Source: Nitrospirota bacterium (GTDB lineage: Bacteria > Nitrospirota > Thermodesulfovibrionia > Thermodesulfovibrionales > UBA6898). From it: DNA of 43,324 nucleotides. A program made the position numbers and the translations under genes. Shown piece after piece: positions 33,657 to 43,324 of the stretch (the stretch's first letter is position 1; every line of letters starts with the position of its first letter). Where the stretch lies: contig JAKAIE010000018.1 of assembly GCA_021814475.1 (NCBI GenBank), positions 1 through 43,324 of the forward strand. Reading direction: 5' to 3'. The notes under the pieces are model-generated. The model did no database searches and was not told where the DNA came from. It was given only the letters and a program-made list of their open reading frames with translations.

Positions 33657-34864
33657 TGCGGACTAGGGCATACGGCATGAAGCCGCCGGTGGCGAGGACC
33701 TACGACAAGGGACTCCTGGCGGCGATGCTCCTCCTGATCGCCTTCGGCGCCCTGATGATCTACAGTTCGACGTCGGTCATCACCCCGGTCCTGGCCAGGC
33801 ACAATATCAGCGAATTCTATTATGTCAAGCGGCATATCTTTACGGTGGCGCTCGGGTTTGTGGTCTTCCTCTTCACCTACCGTCTGAACCCGTCCTTCCT
33901 GAAGAAGGCGTCAATCCCGCTGCTGATCTTCTCCTTCGCGCTCCTGCTTGCGGTCTTTCTCCCGTACATCGGCGTGACCGCGGGCGGCGCACGCCGCTGG
34001 ATCAGGCTCTGGCCGACGACCTTCCAGCCCTCGGAACTCGTGAAGCTCTCGATGGTGATCTTTCTTGCGCGCTACCTTTCGATGCCCGGGTACAACCCCG
34101 ACAGTTTCATGTCTTTCATCAGGCCCCTGATCATTATGGCGTCCTTCCAGGTCGTCTTCCTGAAGCAGCCGGACTTCGGTTCAACGATGAGCCTGGCCTT
34201 TCTCACCTTCGGGATGCTCTTTATTTCGGGGATGAGGCTGCGGTATATCGGCTCGGTGCTCCTGCTTGCGGTCCCCGTCGTGTACAAACTCGTCATGGAA
34301 CCGTACAGGCTGAGACGGATCACTTCGTTTCTCGATCCGTGGAAAGACCCCCTGGGGAGCGGATTCCAGCTTGTCCAGTCCTTCATCGCCCTCGGCAGTG
34401 GCGGGGTCACCGGTCTCGGTCTTGGCGAGTCGAGGCAGAAACTGGCGTTCCTGCCGGCCTCGCATACCGATTTCATCTTCTGCCTCGTCGGCGAGGAACT
34501 TGGGCTCGTGGGGGCTTCCGTCCTGATATCCCTCTTCGTCTTTCTCTTCAGCCGGGGCATCTCGATCGCCAACCGTTCGCAGGAGAAATTTGTATGCTAC
34601 CTTTCCTACGGGCTGACGATGATGATCTCCCTGCAGGCGCTGATCAATTTCGCGGTGGTGACCGGCCTCGTGCCGACCAAGGGGCTTCCGCTGCCGTTCC
34701 TCAGTTACGGCGGCTCGGCGCTGCTCGTGAATATGGCTGCGGTCGGCATCCTTCTGAAGATATCCCGGGGGGATGAGGCTGAGCCTGAACGCGAGGACGG
34801 CATTGCAAAGGTGCGGCGTGTTGCAAGGAGAAATATATACGGCGGGAAGGGGTCCCAGGCATGA
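33656..34864 (+). CDS. ftsW: Septal peptidoglycan glycosyltransferase FtsW
   Basis: FtsW is the SEDS-family polymerase that acts with FtsI at the septum. The 402-residue product has about ten membrane helices. Recognisable parts are GGARRWIRLWPTTFQPSEL and KQPDFGSTM (the catalytic Asp lies in this region). FLDPWKDPLGSGFQLVQS, FLPASHTDFIF and the signature PLPFLSYGGSALLVN follow. I take the ATG at 33656, which overlaps the murD stop by one base (TGATG) and has CAGGAG just before it; a GTG at 33653 would add one residue. It overlaps murG by 4 nt. Confidence 0.95.
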   Translation: MRTRAYGMKPPVARTYDKGLLAAMLLLIAFGALMIYSSTSVITPVLARHNISEFYYVKRHIFTVALGFVVFLFTYRLNPSFLKKASIPLLIFSFALLLAVFLPYIGVTAGGARRWIRLWPTTFQPSELVKLSMVIFLARYLSMPGYNPDSFMSFIRPLIIMASFQVVFLKQPDFGSTMSLAFLTFGMLFISGMRLRYIGSVLLLAVPVVYKLVMEPYRLRRITSFLDPWKDPLGSGFQLVQSFIALGSGGVTGLGLGESRQKLAFLPASHTDFIFCLVGEELGLVGASVLISLFVFLFSRGISIANRSQEKFVCYLSYGLTMMISLQALINFAVVTGLVPTKGLPLPFLSYGGSALLVNMAAVGILLKISRGDEAEPEREDGIAKVRRVARRNIYGGKGSQA

Positions 34865-35958
34865 AGGTGATCATAGCGGGGGGCGGCACTGGAGGCCATC
34901 TCTTCCCCGGGCTTGCCATCGCCGAGGAGTTCAGGAGAAGGGACGGCAGCGCCGAGATCGTCTTCGTGGGGACCGAGCGCGGCATCGAGGCGAAAATCAT
35001 CCCCCGCGAGGGCTACCCGATACGGTTCCTCAGGTCGCAGGGCATCGTCGGCAAGTCCTTTACGGGAAAGGCGAAGGGGGTCGCGGGGCTGTTCCTTTCG
35101 TTTTTCGATGCGCGGCGGATCCTTGCGGCGGTCTCCCCTGATATCGTGATAGGGGTTGGCGGGTATGCCTCCGGCGCGATCGTCGCTGTCGCGGACCTGA
35201 AATCGATCCCGACGATGATCCATGAACAGAACTCCGTGCCGGGCCTTACGAACAGGATCCTAGGCAGGATCGTCCGGAGGATCTGCGTCACCTATCATGA
35301 GAGCCTGTCGTCGTTCCCGATGAACAAGACCTTTCTGACCGGCAACCCGATACGCAGGAAGATCCTGAAGGGAGACCGCGATGCCGCATGCAGGCTGTTT
35401 TCGCTCAACAAGGACCTCTTCACCGTCTTCATCTTCGGGGGCAGTTCCGGGGCGCAGGCGATCAACCGGACGATGGTCGACAGCCTGAACCACCTTTCCG
35501 ATCTCAAGTCGGATATCCAGTTCCTCCATCAGACCGGGGACAGGGACTTCGAGGGGATCCGCGACGCCTATCGCAAGACAGGGGTCAAGGGAACCGTGGC
35601 GCCTTTCATCTACCAGATGGCCGAGGCGTATGCCGTTGCGGATGTGGTTGTCTCGAGGGCCGGGGCGACGACCCTTGCCGAACTCACGGCGCTCGGCAAG
35701 CCGGCAATCCTGATCCCCTTTCCGCACGCCGCGGGGCGGCACCAGGAGTTCAACGCGATGAAGCTGCGCGAGATGGGGGCGGCAATGGTGATGCTCGAAG
35801 ACGACCTCGGCGGAGAGGCCCTTGCAGGGGCGATCCGGGAGGTCTACCTCAACGCAGATCTCCGCGCGGAGATGAAGAGCGCGAGCAAGGGGCTGGGGCG
35901 GCCCGATGCCTGTACGAAGATAGTGGATGTCGCGATGAGCCTGATGAGGAACGGATGA
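34861..35958 (+). CDS. murG: Lipid II synthase MurG (GlcNAc transferase)
   Basis: MurG transfers GlcNAc from UDP-GlcNAc to lipid I on the cytoplasmic face of the inner membrane. The 365-residue GT-B protein begins KVIIAGGGTGGHLFPGLAIA, contains GVGGYASGAIVAVA and IHEQNSVPGLTN, and the donor-site motifs FGGSSGAQAIN and VVSRAGATTLAELTALGKP. Four bases overlap ftsW. The last motifs IPFPHAAGRHQEFNA match the family. A 27-nt gap separates it from murC. Confidence 0.96.
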   Translation: MKVIIAGGGTGGHLFPGLAIAEEFRRRDGSAEIVFVGTERGIEAKIIPREGYPIRFLRSQGIVGKSFTGKAKGVAGLFLSFFDARRILAAVSPDIVIGVGGYASGAIVAVADLKSIPTMIHEQNSVPGLTNRILGRIVRRICVTYHESLSSFPMNKTFLTGNPIRRKILKGDRDAACRLFSLNKDLFTVFIFGGSSGAQAINRTMVDSLNHLSDLKSDIQFLHQTGDRDFEGIRDAYRKTGVKGTVAPFIYQMAEAYAVADVVVSRAGATTLAELTALGKPAILIPFPHAAGRHQEFNAMKLREMGAAMVMLEDDLGGEALAGAIREVYLNADLRAEMKSASKGLGRPDACTKIVDVAMSLMRNG

Positions 35959-35985
35959 ACAATAAGACACTAAGAAGGACAGGCC

Positions 35986-37377
35986 ATGTTTGAGAAATAC
36001 AGGAGAATACATTTTGTAGGCATCGGCGGCATCGGCATGTCGGGCATCGCGGAGGTCCTCGCAAACCTCGGGTACGAGGTGACCGGGTCGGACCTGAAGG
36101 AATCCGACACGACCAGGCGTCTTGGGGCGATGGGGGTGAAGATCAGCATCGGCCATCGCGAAGAGCATGTCGGTGAGGCGCATGTGGTGGTCATCTCCTC
36201 TGCGGTCCGCAGTGACAACCCCGAGGTGACGGCGGCGAAACGTCGCTCGATCCCGGTGATCCCGAGGGCAGAGATGCTGGCCGAGCTGGCCCGCCTGAAA
36301 TACGGAATACTTGTGGCAGGAGCCCACGGGAAGACGACGACGACCTCCCTGATCTCGACGGTGCTGGGACAGGGCGGTTTCGATCCGACAATCGTCATCG
36401 GCGGAAAGCTCAAGGGGATCGGCAGCAACGCCCGTCTCGGGTCCGGGAATTTCCTGGTCGCAGAGGCGGATGAGAGCGACGGGTCTTTCCTGAAGCTTTC
36501 ACCCACGATTGCGGTCGTGACGAACATCGACCGGGAGCATATGGAATTCTTTAAAACAATGGACAGGCTGAAGGAGGCTTTCCTCTCCTTTATCAATAAG
36601 GTGCCTTTTTACGGGGCGGCCTTTATCTGCCTCGAAAACAGCTATATCAGGGAGCTGATCCCTGACATCCACCGCAGGTACGTCACATACGGTTTCTCGC
36701 CAGAGGCGGATATCCACGCGGCGAATATCGAAAAGTCTTTCATGGCTGTCTCTTTCGACCTGGTGTACCACGGGGAGAATGCCGGCAGGTTCAGCATCCC
36801 GGTGCCCGGCATGCATAATGTCCTGAACGCCCTCGCCTGCATCGGCGTTGCTCTGGAGCTCAAGATGGACCCGGAGCAGATTCGGTCGGCCCTCGTCGGG
36901 TTCAGCGGGATACAGAGGCGGTTCGAGTTCAAGGGGGAGGGCACGGGGATCAGGGTTTATGACGACTACGGGCATCATCCGACCGAGGTCCGGGCGACGA
37001 TCATGGCGGCCAGGGAGAACATGCAGTACCTGGGGACCCGGTCGCAGCTCTTCGTCGTTTTTCAGCCCCACCGGTATTCGAGGACCTCAGACCTCATGGA
37101 CGAGTTCGCCTCGTCCTTCGATGCCCCGGACCATACAGTGCTCCTCGATATTTACGCGGCCGGTGAGATGCCGCTCGAGGGTGTGGACTCGAAGGCCCTG
37201 CTTCAGAAGATCAGGGACAAGGGGAACAGCAATGCCGTCTACTTTGCGGACAGGGAAGAGGCCCTGCGATACCTGTCCGCCGGGATGCACGAAGGCGACC
37301 TCCTCCTGACCCTCGGGGCGGGGGATGTATGGAAACTGGGAGAGAGGTTCGTGGAGATGCTGCATGAGGGTCAGTGA
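35986..37377 (+). CDS. murC: UDP-N-acetylmuramate:L-alanine ligase
   Basis: MurC adds L-Ala to UDP-MurNAc, the first stem-peptide step. The 463-residue product has HFVGIGGIGMSGIAEVL at the N-terminus, the ATP loop AGAHGKTTTTSLIS, EADESDGSFLKL, NIDREHMEFF and VYDDYGHHPTEVRAT, the latter typical of MurC. QPHRYSRTSDLMDEF completes the C-domain. AGGACAGGCC lies before the ATG. Its 3' end overlaps the start of murB by 14 nt. Confidence 0.96.
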   Translation: MFEKYRRIHFVGIGGIGMSGIAEVLANLGYEVTGSDLKESDTTRRLGAMGVKISIGHREEHVGEAHVVVISSAVRSDNPEVTAAKRRSIPVIPRAEMLAELARLKYGILVAGAHGKTTTTSLISTVLGQGGFDPTIVIGGKLKGIGSNARLGSGNFLVAEADESDGSFLKLSPTIAVVTNIDREHMEFFKTMDRLKEAFLSFINKVPFYGAAFICLENSYIRELIPDIHRRYVTYGFSPEADIHAANIEKSFMAVSFDLVYHGENAGRFSIPVPGMHNVLNALACIGVALELKMDPEQIRSALVGFSGIQRRFEFKGEGTGIRVYDDYGHHPTEVRATIMAARENMQYLGTRSQLFVVFQPHRYSRTSDLMDEFASSFDAPDHTVLLDIYAAGEMPLEGVDSKALLQKIRDKGNSNAVYFADREEALRYLSAGMHEGDLLLTLGAGDVWKLGERFVEMLHEGQ

Positions 37378-38290
37378 GCAGGAATGGAAAGAGGCCCTGG
37401 CTGGGATGTACCAGGGGCACATCGGGTTTGATATCCCCATGAGCGAACATACGAGCCTCGGTATCGGCGGCGCTGCCGACGTCTTCATGACCCCCGATGA
37501 CCCGCTTTCGATGAGGAACCTCGTTGCGCTTCTCGGAAAGAGGAAGATGCCCTACATGACGATAGGCAGGGGGTCCAACCTCCTTGTCCTGGACGGGGGG
37601 ATCGAAGGCGTGGTGATCTCTGTGAATACCTTCAGCAGGGTTGAGGTCATAAGGCAGGCCGGGGACGCGGTGGAGCTCTTCGTCGAGGCGGGGGTCCCGC
37701 TTCAGAAGCTCGTCAATTTCTGCAAGGACAACGGCTTTGCGGGGATGGAGGGTCTGACCGGCATCCCGGGCAGCGTCGGTGGTGCGATATGCGGAAACGC
37801 AGGTTCGTACGGGTATGAGATAAAGGATGTTGTCGTCTCGGTGGCGATCATGGATGCGGCGGGGAGGCTCGACCGGTTCAAGGGAGAGGGGCTCGAATTC
37901 GGGTACCGGCAGTCCGGTATACAGCCGACCGATATCGTGCTGAGCGCAAATCTGAAATTGCGGACCGATGACAAGGATGCGGTGGCGGCACGGACAGAAG
38001 GGTTTTTCAGAGAAAAAAAAGCGGCCCAGCCGATCTCTCTCCGCTCCGCCGGGTGTGTCTTCAAAAACCCGGACGGGGACTTCGCCGGCAGGCTGATCGA
38101 TGAGGCCGGGTGCAAGGGGATGAGGGTCGGTGATATCGAGGTGAGCAGCATGCATGCGAATTTCTTTGTGAATGCCGGCACAGGGAGCGCAGCCGATTAC
38201 ACGGCGCTGATGGAGAAGGTCGCCATGACGGTGCAGCAGAGGTTCGGCATCACGCTCGAACCCGAGATCAGGCTCGCCGGAAGGGCATGA
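37364..38290 (+). CDS. murB: UDP-N-acetylenolpyruvoylglucosamine reductase
   Basis: MurB is the FAD enzyme that makes UDP-MurNAc. The 308-residue product, of the shorter type II form, has SLGIGGAADVF, GRGSNLLVLDGGIEGVVI and GLTGIPGSVGGAICGNAG for FAD binding. The catalytic SAGCVFKNP and the late GMRVGDIEVSSMHANFFVN follow. I choose the ATG at 37364 (MRVSEQEWKEAL): GGAG lies 8 nt upstream, and the longer frame from 37325 would read the murC end in another frame. It is followed by ddl after 12 nt. Confidence 0.94.
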   Translation: MRVSEQEWKEALAGMYQGHIGFDIPMSEHTSLGIGGAADVFMTPDDPLSMRNLVALLGKRKMPYMTIGRGSNLLVLDGGIEGVVISVNTFSRVEVIRQAGDAVELFVEAGVPLQKLVNFCKDNGFAGMEGLTGIPGSVGGAICGNAGSYGYEIKDVVVSVAIMDAAGRLDRFKGEGLEFGYRQSGIQPTDIVLSANLKLRTDDKDAVAARTEGFFREKKAAQPISLRSAGCVFKNPDGDFAGRLIDEAGCKGMRVGDIEVSSMHANFFVNAGTGSAADYTALMEKVAMTVQQRFGITLEPEIRLAGRA

Positions 38291-38302
38291 GGGAGGTTGT
38301 TG

Positions 38303-39228
<926 letters not shown>

Positions 39229-39232
<4 letters not shown>

Positions 39233-40005
39233 AATCCAGGAAGGTCAAGAAGAATACGGTGGTCGGAACAGGAGGCCTCGCAGGGGCGGCTGTCCGTCTC
39301 CGGCAGGCAGGGCTGGTCGCCCTCCCGCTGCTGGCGGTGCTGACAATATCCTATGCCGGCTATGCGTTCCTGCATACCGCCTTTCCTCTCCGGCAGGTCT
39401 CTTTTTCGGGGAACCGGCACCTCAGCGACGAGGACCTCAGGGGATTCACCGGCCTTGGAGCCCATGAAAATCTCGTGACCCTTTCGTCCGGGGCAGTCTA
39501 CAGGAGCCTGATCGCGTCTCCCTGGGTCCTGTCCGCCTCGGTCAGAAAGGAATTTCCCGGCACGCTGCATATACTGATCAGCGAGGCAGAGCCCTTTGCG
39601 CTGCTGGACATGGGAGGCAGGCATTTCATCGTCGACGACCGGGGGAAACTTCTGGAGGAACTGAAGGACAGCGCGATCCCCTTCCTGCCGGTGATCGTCG
39701 GCAATCCCTTTGATAAGAAGGACGTCTATGCCCAGGCGATCGATCTTGTCAGGGCGATCAAGGAGACCGGGCTGATATCGCGCAAGGACCGCATCGAGGT
39801 GATCGCGAACAGGCCGCAGGATATGACCGTGAACCTCGATGGCGTTGTGGTGAAGGTGGGGAGCGGCGAGTACCATGACAAGCTGGTGAGATACATGGAG
39901 CTCGAAGACGAGATCAGGACGCGCAATATCCCGGTCGATTATATCGACCTGAGATTCGCCAACCGCGTCGTGGTCAAACCGGTAAGCGAGGTGGTCCGCA
40001 GATGA
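39229..40005 (+). CDS. ftsQ: Cell division protein FtsQ
   Basis: FtsQ (DivIB) links FtsL/FtsB to the septal synthases. The 258-residue protein has a basic cytoplasmic N-terminus (SRKVKKN), a membrane helix (about 28-48, VALPLLAVLTISYAGYAF), and a POTRA domain with FPLRQVSFSGNRHLSDEDL. It then has the beta domain containing ALLDMGGRHFIVDDRGKLLEEL and IPVDYIDLRFANRVVVKP at the end. The start is GTG, overlapping the ddl stop (GTGA). It ends overlapping ftsA by 4 nt. Confidence 0.9.
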
Positions 40006-41276
40006 GGCAACAGGTGGTCGTGGGACTTGATGTAGGTTCATCGAAGGCAGGTGCGGTGGCAGCGGCTGTCCGGCCCGGCAGCATCGATGTCCTCGGGCTG
40101 GGGCTCTCTCCGGCGACAGGGCTCAGGAAGGGCGTGGTGACCGACATTGACGAAACAGTCGACTCGATCAGGAGGGCGGTCCGCGAGGTCGAGTCGTCGG
40201 CCGGCGTCAGGGTCCGGTCGGTTGCGGTCGGGATATCCGGGGCCCATATCGAGAGCTTCGAAGGCCGGGGAGCCGTGGGTGTCAGGGGCAGCGAGGTGGC
40301 GTACACGGACGTCAAAAGAGCCATTGAGGCTGCAGGTTCGGTCTATATACCACTTGACCGCGAGGTGCTGCATGTTATTCCGACCGGTTTTGTCCTAGAC
40401 GGCCACGAGGGGATAAGCAACCCCGTTGGCATGTCCGGCGTAAGGCTTGAGGCAAAGGTCCATATAGTCACCGGTGCGGTTTCTGCCATACAGAACCTGC
40501 TGAAATGCTGCGAAAAGTCCGGACTCGATATCGCAGACGTCGTCTTCGCCCCGCTTGCGTCCTCCCGCGCCGTTCTGACCGCGGAGGAGAGGGACTCGGG
40601 CGTGGTACTGGTCGATATAGGCGGCGGGACCACGGATATCGCCCTCTTCAGGGGGGGCAACCTGCTCCACGCATCGGTGCTGGGGGTCGGGGGCGGGCAT
40701 ATCACGAATGACATCGCTGTCGGGCTCAGGGTCCATATGTCCGAGGCCGAGCGGCTGAAGAGGTCATCGGGCTCGGTCGCCATGGACCGGGACGATGCGG
40801 AACCCGAAATCCGGATCACCCAGGCAGGAGGGCAAGTCAGGACGTTGCAGCGTGAATGCCTGGTGAATATCATACAGCCCCGCTGCGGAGAGATGCTCGA
40901 ACTCGTACGCGCGGAACTGAAGAGGGGCCTCGGGTACGAGCACGCCTCCTGCGGAGTTGTGCTGACAGGGGGGTCTGCATTGCTGGAGGGCTTCGCCGGG
41001 ATGGCGGAGGAGGTGCTTGCGCTTCCGGTTCGCGTTGGGGTTCCCTCCGTTGCCGGAGGTTGCGGCGCGATTCTGAATAACGTGCAGTTCGCAACAGTCG
41101 CCGGTCTGGTCATGCATTGTCCTGAATTCGACCGGCCCCGCGCAGTACACCCGGTCAGTTCCAATAGTCTCTTCGGCAGGATGAGGCACTGGGCGCGGGA
41201 TTTCTTTACCACGACGGATACGTTGTCGATAGATCAAGAATACAACAAGAAGGGGGAATCACATGTTCGAGATTGA
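40002..41276 (+). CDS. ftsA: Cell division protein FtsA
   Basis: FtsA is the actin-like ATPase that tethers FtsZ to the membrane. The 424-residue product has VVGLDVGSSKAGAVAAAVRP, the 1C domain with VAVGISGAHIESF, the phosphate loop VLVDIGGGTTDIALFRGGN, GGGHITNDIAVGL and VVLTGGSALLEGFAGMAEE. The C-terminus (SLFGRMRHWARDFFTTTD) looks like the amphipathic membrane-targeting region, extended by a short tail. It overlaps ftsQ by 4 nt and ftsZ by 14 nt. Confidence 0.95.
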   Translation: MRQQVVVGLDVGSSKAGAVAAAVRPGSIDVLGLGLSPATGLRKGVVTDIDETVDSIRRAVREVESSAGVRVRSVAVGISGAHIESFEGRGAVGVRGSEVAYTDVKRAIEAAGSVYIPLDREVLHVIPTGFVLDGHEGISNPVGMSGVRLEAKVHIVTGAVSAIQNLLKCCEKSGLDIADVVFAPLASSRAVLTAEERDSGVVLVDIGGGTTDIALFRGGNLLHASVLGVGGGHITNDIAVGLRVHMSEAERLKRSSGSVAMDRDDAEPEIRITQAGGQVRTLQRECLVNIIQPRCGEMLELVRAELKRGLGYEHASCGVVLTGGSALLEGFAGMAEEVLALPVRVGVPSVAGGCGAILNNVQFATVAGLVMHCPEFDRPRAVHPVSSNSLFGRMRHWARDFFTTTDTLSIDQEYNKKGESHVRD

Positions 41277-42408
41277 AGAGATCAGGGGGCAGAAGGCAAA
41301 GATCAAGGTCCTGGGAGTAGGCGGCGCGGGAGGCAATGCGGTCAATAATATGATCGCCTCGACCCTGCATGGGGTCGAGTTCATCGCGGTCAATACGGAC
41401 CAGCAGGTACTGGAGACATCCCTTGCGCCGGTGAAGGTCCAGATCGGCGCGGAACTAACCAGGGGGCTCGGGGCGGGATCGAACCCGGAGATTGGCAGGC
41501 AGGCCGCCGAGGAGAGCCGCGAGGCGCTGATGGAGGTGATGGACGGCTGCGACATGGTCTTTATCACCGCAGGCATGGGCGGAGGTACCGGCACCGGCGC
41601 GGCCCCGGTGGTTGCGGCCGTGGCCCGGGAACTCGGCATCCTGACCGTAGCGGTCGTCACAAAGCCCTTTTTCTATGAGGGGAAAAGGCGAATCATGAAT
41701 GCGGAAGAGGGCATGAAGGAGCTGTCGAAAAATGTCGACACGATCATCGTCATCCCGAACGACAGGATCAGTATGGTCGTCGAAAAAGGGACGCCGCTGC
41801 TGAAGTCCTTCTCGATCGCGAACGATGTCCTCCGGCAGGCGGTGCAGGGCATATCCGATATCATCCTCGTCCCTGGCCTCATCAATGTCGATTTCGCGGA
41901 TGTCAAGACAATCATGGAGAATATGGGCCGCGCGGTCATGGGATCTGGTGTTGGCAGGGGTGAAAACGGAGCGTTCGAGGCGGCGAAACAGGCGATATCA
42001 AACCCCCTTCTGGAGGATTCGTCGATCGAAGGGGCAAAGGGCATCCTGGTGAATATCACCGGGGGCATAGAGATGTCCCTCAACGAGCTCAACGACGCGA
42101 CCGCCCTTGTGTACGACCTGGCCCATGAAGACGTGAATGTCATCTTCGGCGCGGTCGTTGACCCGGACATCAAGGACGAGGTCAGGGTGACGGTGATCGC
42201 GACCGGTTTCGAGGAGAAGCGGGAAAAGGCCGAACTCCCCCATGTCCCGAAGTGGAAGCCGGTGAAGGAGCCGCTGAGTTATAAGGGGTCAGAAAGGGTT
42301 CTGGCGAAGAATCTCAATTTCGATCTGGAGACGGTCGGAAAGGGCGGCGACGGGTTCAAGTACGAAGAGGCGATTGACCTGCCCACTTTTCTCAGAAAGT
42401 CGGTGTAG
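41263..42408 (+). CDS. ftsZ: Cell division GTPase FtsZ
   Basis: FtsZ polymerises into the division ring. The 381-residue product has KVLGVGGAGGNAVNNMI, the tubulin signature GMGGGTGTGAAPVVA, the NADFADVK-like NVDFADVKTIMENMG, GRGENGAFEAAKQAI and the T7-loop region. A linker of about 60 residues follows. The C-terminal DLPTFLRKSV is the conserved peptide that binds FtsA. AGGGGGAA lies before the ATG inside ftsA. It closes the dcw cluster. Confidence 0.97.
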   Translation: MFEIEEIRGQKAKIKVLGVGGAGGNAVNNMIASTLHGVEFIAVNTDQQVLETSLAPVKVQIGAELTRGLGAGSNPEIGRQAAEESREALMEVMDGCDMVFITAGMGGGTGTGAAPVVAAVARELGILTVAVVTKPFFYEGKRRIMNAEEGMKELSKNVDTIIVIPNDRISMVVEKGTPLLKSFSIANDVLRQAVQGISDIILVPGLINVDFADVKTIMENMGRAVMGSGVGRGENGAFEAAKQAISNPLLEDSSIEGAKGILVNITGGIEMSLNELNDATALVYDLAHEDVNVIFGAVVDPDIKDEVRVTVIATGFEEKREKAELPHVPKWKPVKEPLSYKGSERVLAKNLNFDLETVGKGGDGFKYEEAIDLPTFLRKSV

Positions 42409-42425
42409 CGCATAGTCTTTCCCCC

Positions 42426-42461
42426 GAGGGGCTTTCCGCTCCCCCCACAGGAAAGCCCCTC
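42426..42461 (+). terminator. Stable hairpin after ftsZ
   Basis: GAGGGGCTTTCC (42426-42437) pairs with GGAAAGCCCCTC (42450-42461) over 12 bp with a C-rich 12-nt loop. It lies 18 nt after the ftsZ stop. It lacks a T-run, so termination here may need Rho or the hairpin may simply stabilise the long dcw mRNA. Confidence 0.55.
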
Positions 42462-42552
42462 ACCCCCCTACAATGATGACGCCGCTCATTCCTCTGCATA
42501 CGGCCCCGCTGCGTCTCTCTGCGCAGGCGCGGCGGAATAAGGCTGTCCCGGG

Positions 42553-42579
42553 TTGAGAACGATTTTTGTGTGGTACAAT
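42553..42579 (+). promoter_or_regulatory. Weak candidate promoter of the SCO-like gene
   Basis: TTGAGA (42553-42558) and TACAAT (42574-42579) are separated by only 15 bp, shorter than ideal. They stand 70 bp upstream of the start of the SCO-like gene, in an otherwise gene-free gap of 240 bp after ftsZ. Confidence 0.35.
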
Positions 42580-42648
42580 GAGTAGACATCGCCCGGATCC
42601 CGGGCTGCACGACAGCTGACCGAGGCGAAGAATCATGGAGGACACTCA

Positions 42649-43323
42649 TTGAAGACGGACCGGAATGCGAAAATAGCCCTGCCGGGATGCAGGCAGGAGG
42701 CAAAAGGCCGCCCCGCAGTATCGGCGGGACGGCGGTTGGGGGCCGCAGGGACGTTTCTCATTGCACTGGCTGTTCTCTGCGTCCTGATGCTGCCTCCCGG
42801 TTCAGACAGCCGGACGGAGGCCGGCGGCAGGAGGTATGCGCGGACGCTGGAGGTTTATACGATACCGGACGTCGTGCTGGTAAACCAGGACGGGCATAAG
42901 GTGCACCTGAGGACCCTGCTGTCTTCGGAAAAACCGGTTGTGGTCGATTTTATCTTCGGCACCTGTACGACCATCTGCCCGGTCCTCTCGGCCGGTTTTG
43001 CCAATCTCCAGAAGACCCTTGGACCTGATTCCCACAAGGTGCATCTCGTGTCGATCTCGATCGATCCTGAAAACGATACCCCGAAGGTGATGAAAGAGTA
43101 CCTGAAGAGGTATGGGGCAAGACCCGGCTGGGACTTCCTGACCGGGACGCGCGGGAATATAGATGCGGTCACGAAGGCCTTCAACGCCTCTGTGTATAAC
43201 AAGATGTCCCATGACCTCCTGACCTTTATCCGCGACCCCCGGGAGGGGAAATGGGTCAGGATACGCGGGATGATGAGTACCGCGGAATTCACGGCCGAAT
43301 GCCGCGAGGCGGGCATTTTATGA
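42649..43323 (+). CDS. SCO1/SenC-family thioredoxin-like copper protein
   Basis: SCO proteins deliver copper to cytochrome oxidase CuA sites or act in thiol-disulfide control in the periplasm. The 224-residue product has a membrane anchor or signal (about 30-51, GAAGTFLIALAVLCVLMLPP). Its thioredoxin-like domain keeps the copper ligands: FGTCTTICPVLS (CxxxCP, near residue 105) and the distal His in MSHDLLTFIRD. VHLVSISIDPENDTPKVMKE and GWDFLTGT are typical. The start is a TTG at 42649 with GGAGG 7 nt upstream; no better ATG exists. The gene is complete, ending one base before the window edge. Confidence 0.87.
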   Translation: MKTDRNAKIALPGCRQEAKGRPAVSAGRRLGAAGTFLIALAVLCVLMLPPGSDSRTEAGGRRYARTLEVYTIPDVVLVNQDGHKVHLRTLLSSEKPVVVDFIFGTCTTICPVLSAGFANLQKTLGPDSHKVHLVSISIDPENDTPKVMKEYLKRYGARPGWDFLTGTRGNIDAVTKAFNASVYNKMSHDLLTFIRDPREGKWVRIRGMMSTAEFTAECREAGIL

Positions 43324-43324
43324 A

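Overview
This window looks like chromosomal DNA from a Gram-negative, probably anaerobic or microaerophilic bacterium. A TonB-dependent outer-membrane receptor, a 12-haem c-type cytochrome, exported copper-type proteins (NosL-like, SCO-like), and a complete division and cell-wall (dcw) cluster whose MurE carries the DNPR motif of meso-diaminopimelate ligases all point that way. The protein style suggests Nitrospirota, or less likely Desulfobacterota/Desulfuromonadota. This placement is a judgement from family resemblance; no marker search was run.

Layout. (1) 1-6300 is an accessory stretch. It holds a partial NosL-like gene, an exported MsrA read on the minus strand through an in-frame TGA at its catalytic position (a probable selenoprotein), a membrane-anchored zinc peptidase, a small membrane protein in AT-richer DNA, and a YefM/YoeB-type toxin-antitoxin pair between two 64-bp repeat copies that resemble group II intron domain I. 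A tandem NosL-like protein and a duplicated Cys-rich exported protein follow. (2) 6340-11852 is on the minus strand: a HAD phosphatase, uvrB and a ClsB-like phospholipase D synthase in a likely operon, plus a surface protein with one haem motif, two Ig-like repeats and a C-terminal anchor. (3) 12186-16766 has two sugar-nucleotide epimerases, a convergent PPC/DUF296 protein and a TonB-dependent receptor. (4) 16930-19089 is a compact peptide-natural-product (RiPP) cassette: a strong promoter, a 33-residue precursor with a Gly-Cys-Cys motif that is too short for most gene callers, a strong hairpin, a radical SAM/SPASM maturase and a six-helix half-size MFS protein. (5) 19086-23331 has a periplasmic substrate-binding protein with a hybrid histidine kinase, then the 12-haem cytochrome. 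(6) 23578-42408 is the dcw cluster in canonical order: mraZ, rsmH, ftsL, ftsI, murE, murF, mraY, an inserted D,D-carboxypeptidase, murD, ftsW, murG, murC, murB, ddl, ftsQ, ftsA, ftsZ. Three 10-bp-spaced MraZ boxes lie just downstream of its promoter. (7) A SCO1/SenC-like gene closes the window.

The observations most worth following are the selenocysteine MsrA with a foldable SECIS hairpin, the RiPP cassette with its unannotated precursor and half-transporter, the carboxypeptidase with a long basic tail inside the dcw cluster, and the repeat-flanked toxin-antitoxin island. No tRNA, rRNA, CRISPR array or intact transposase was seen.
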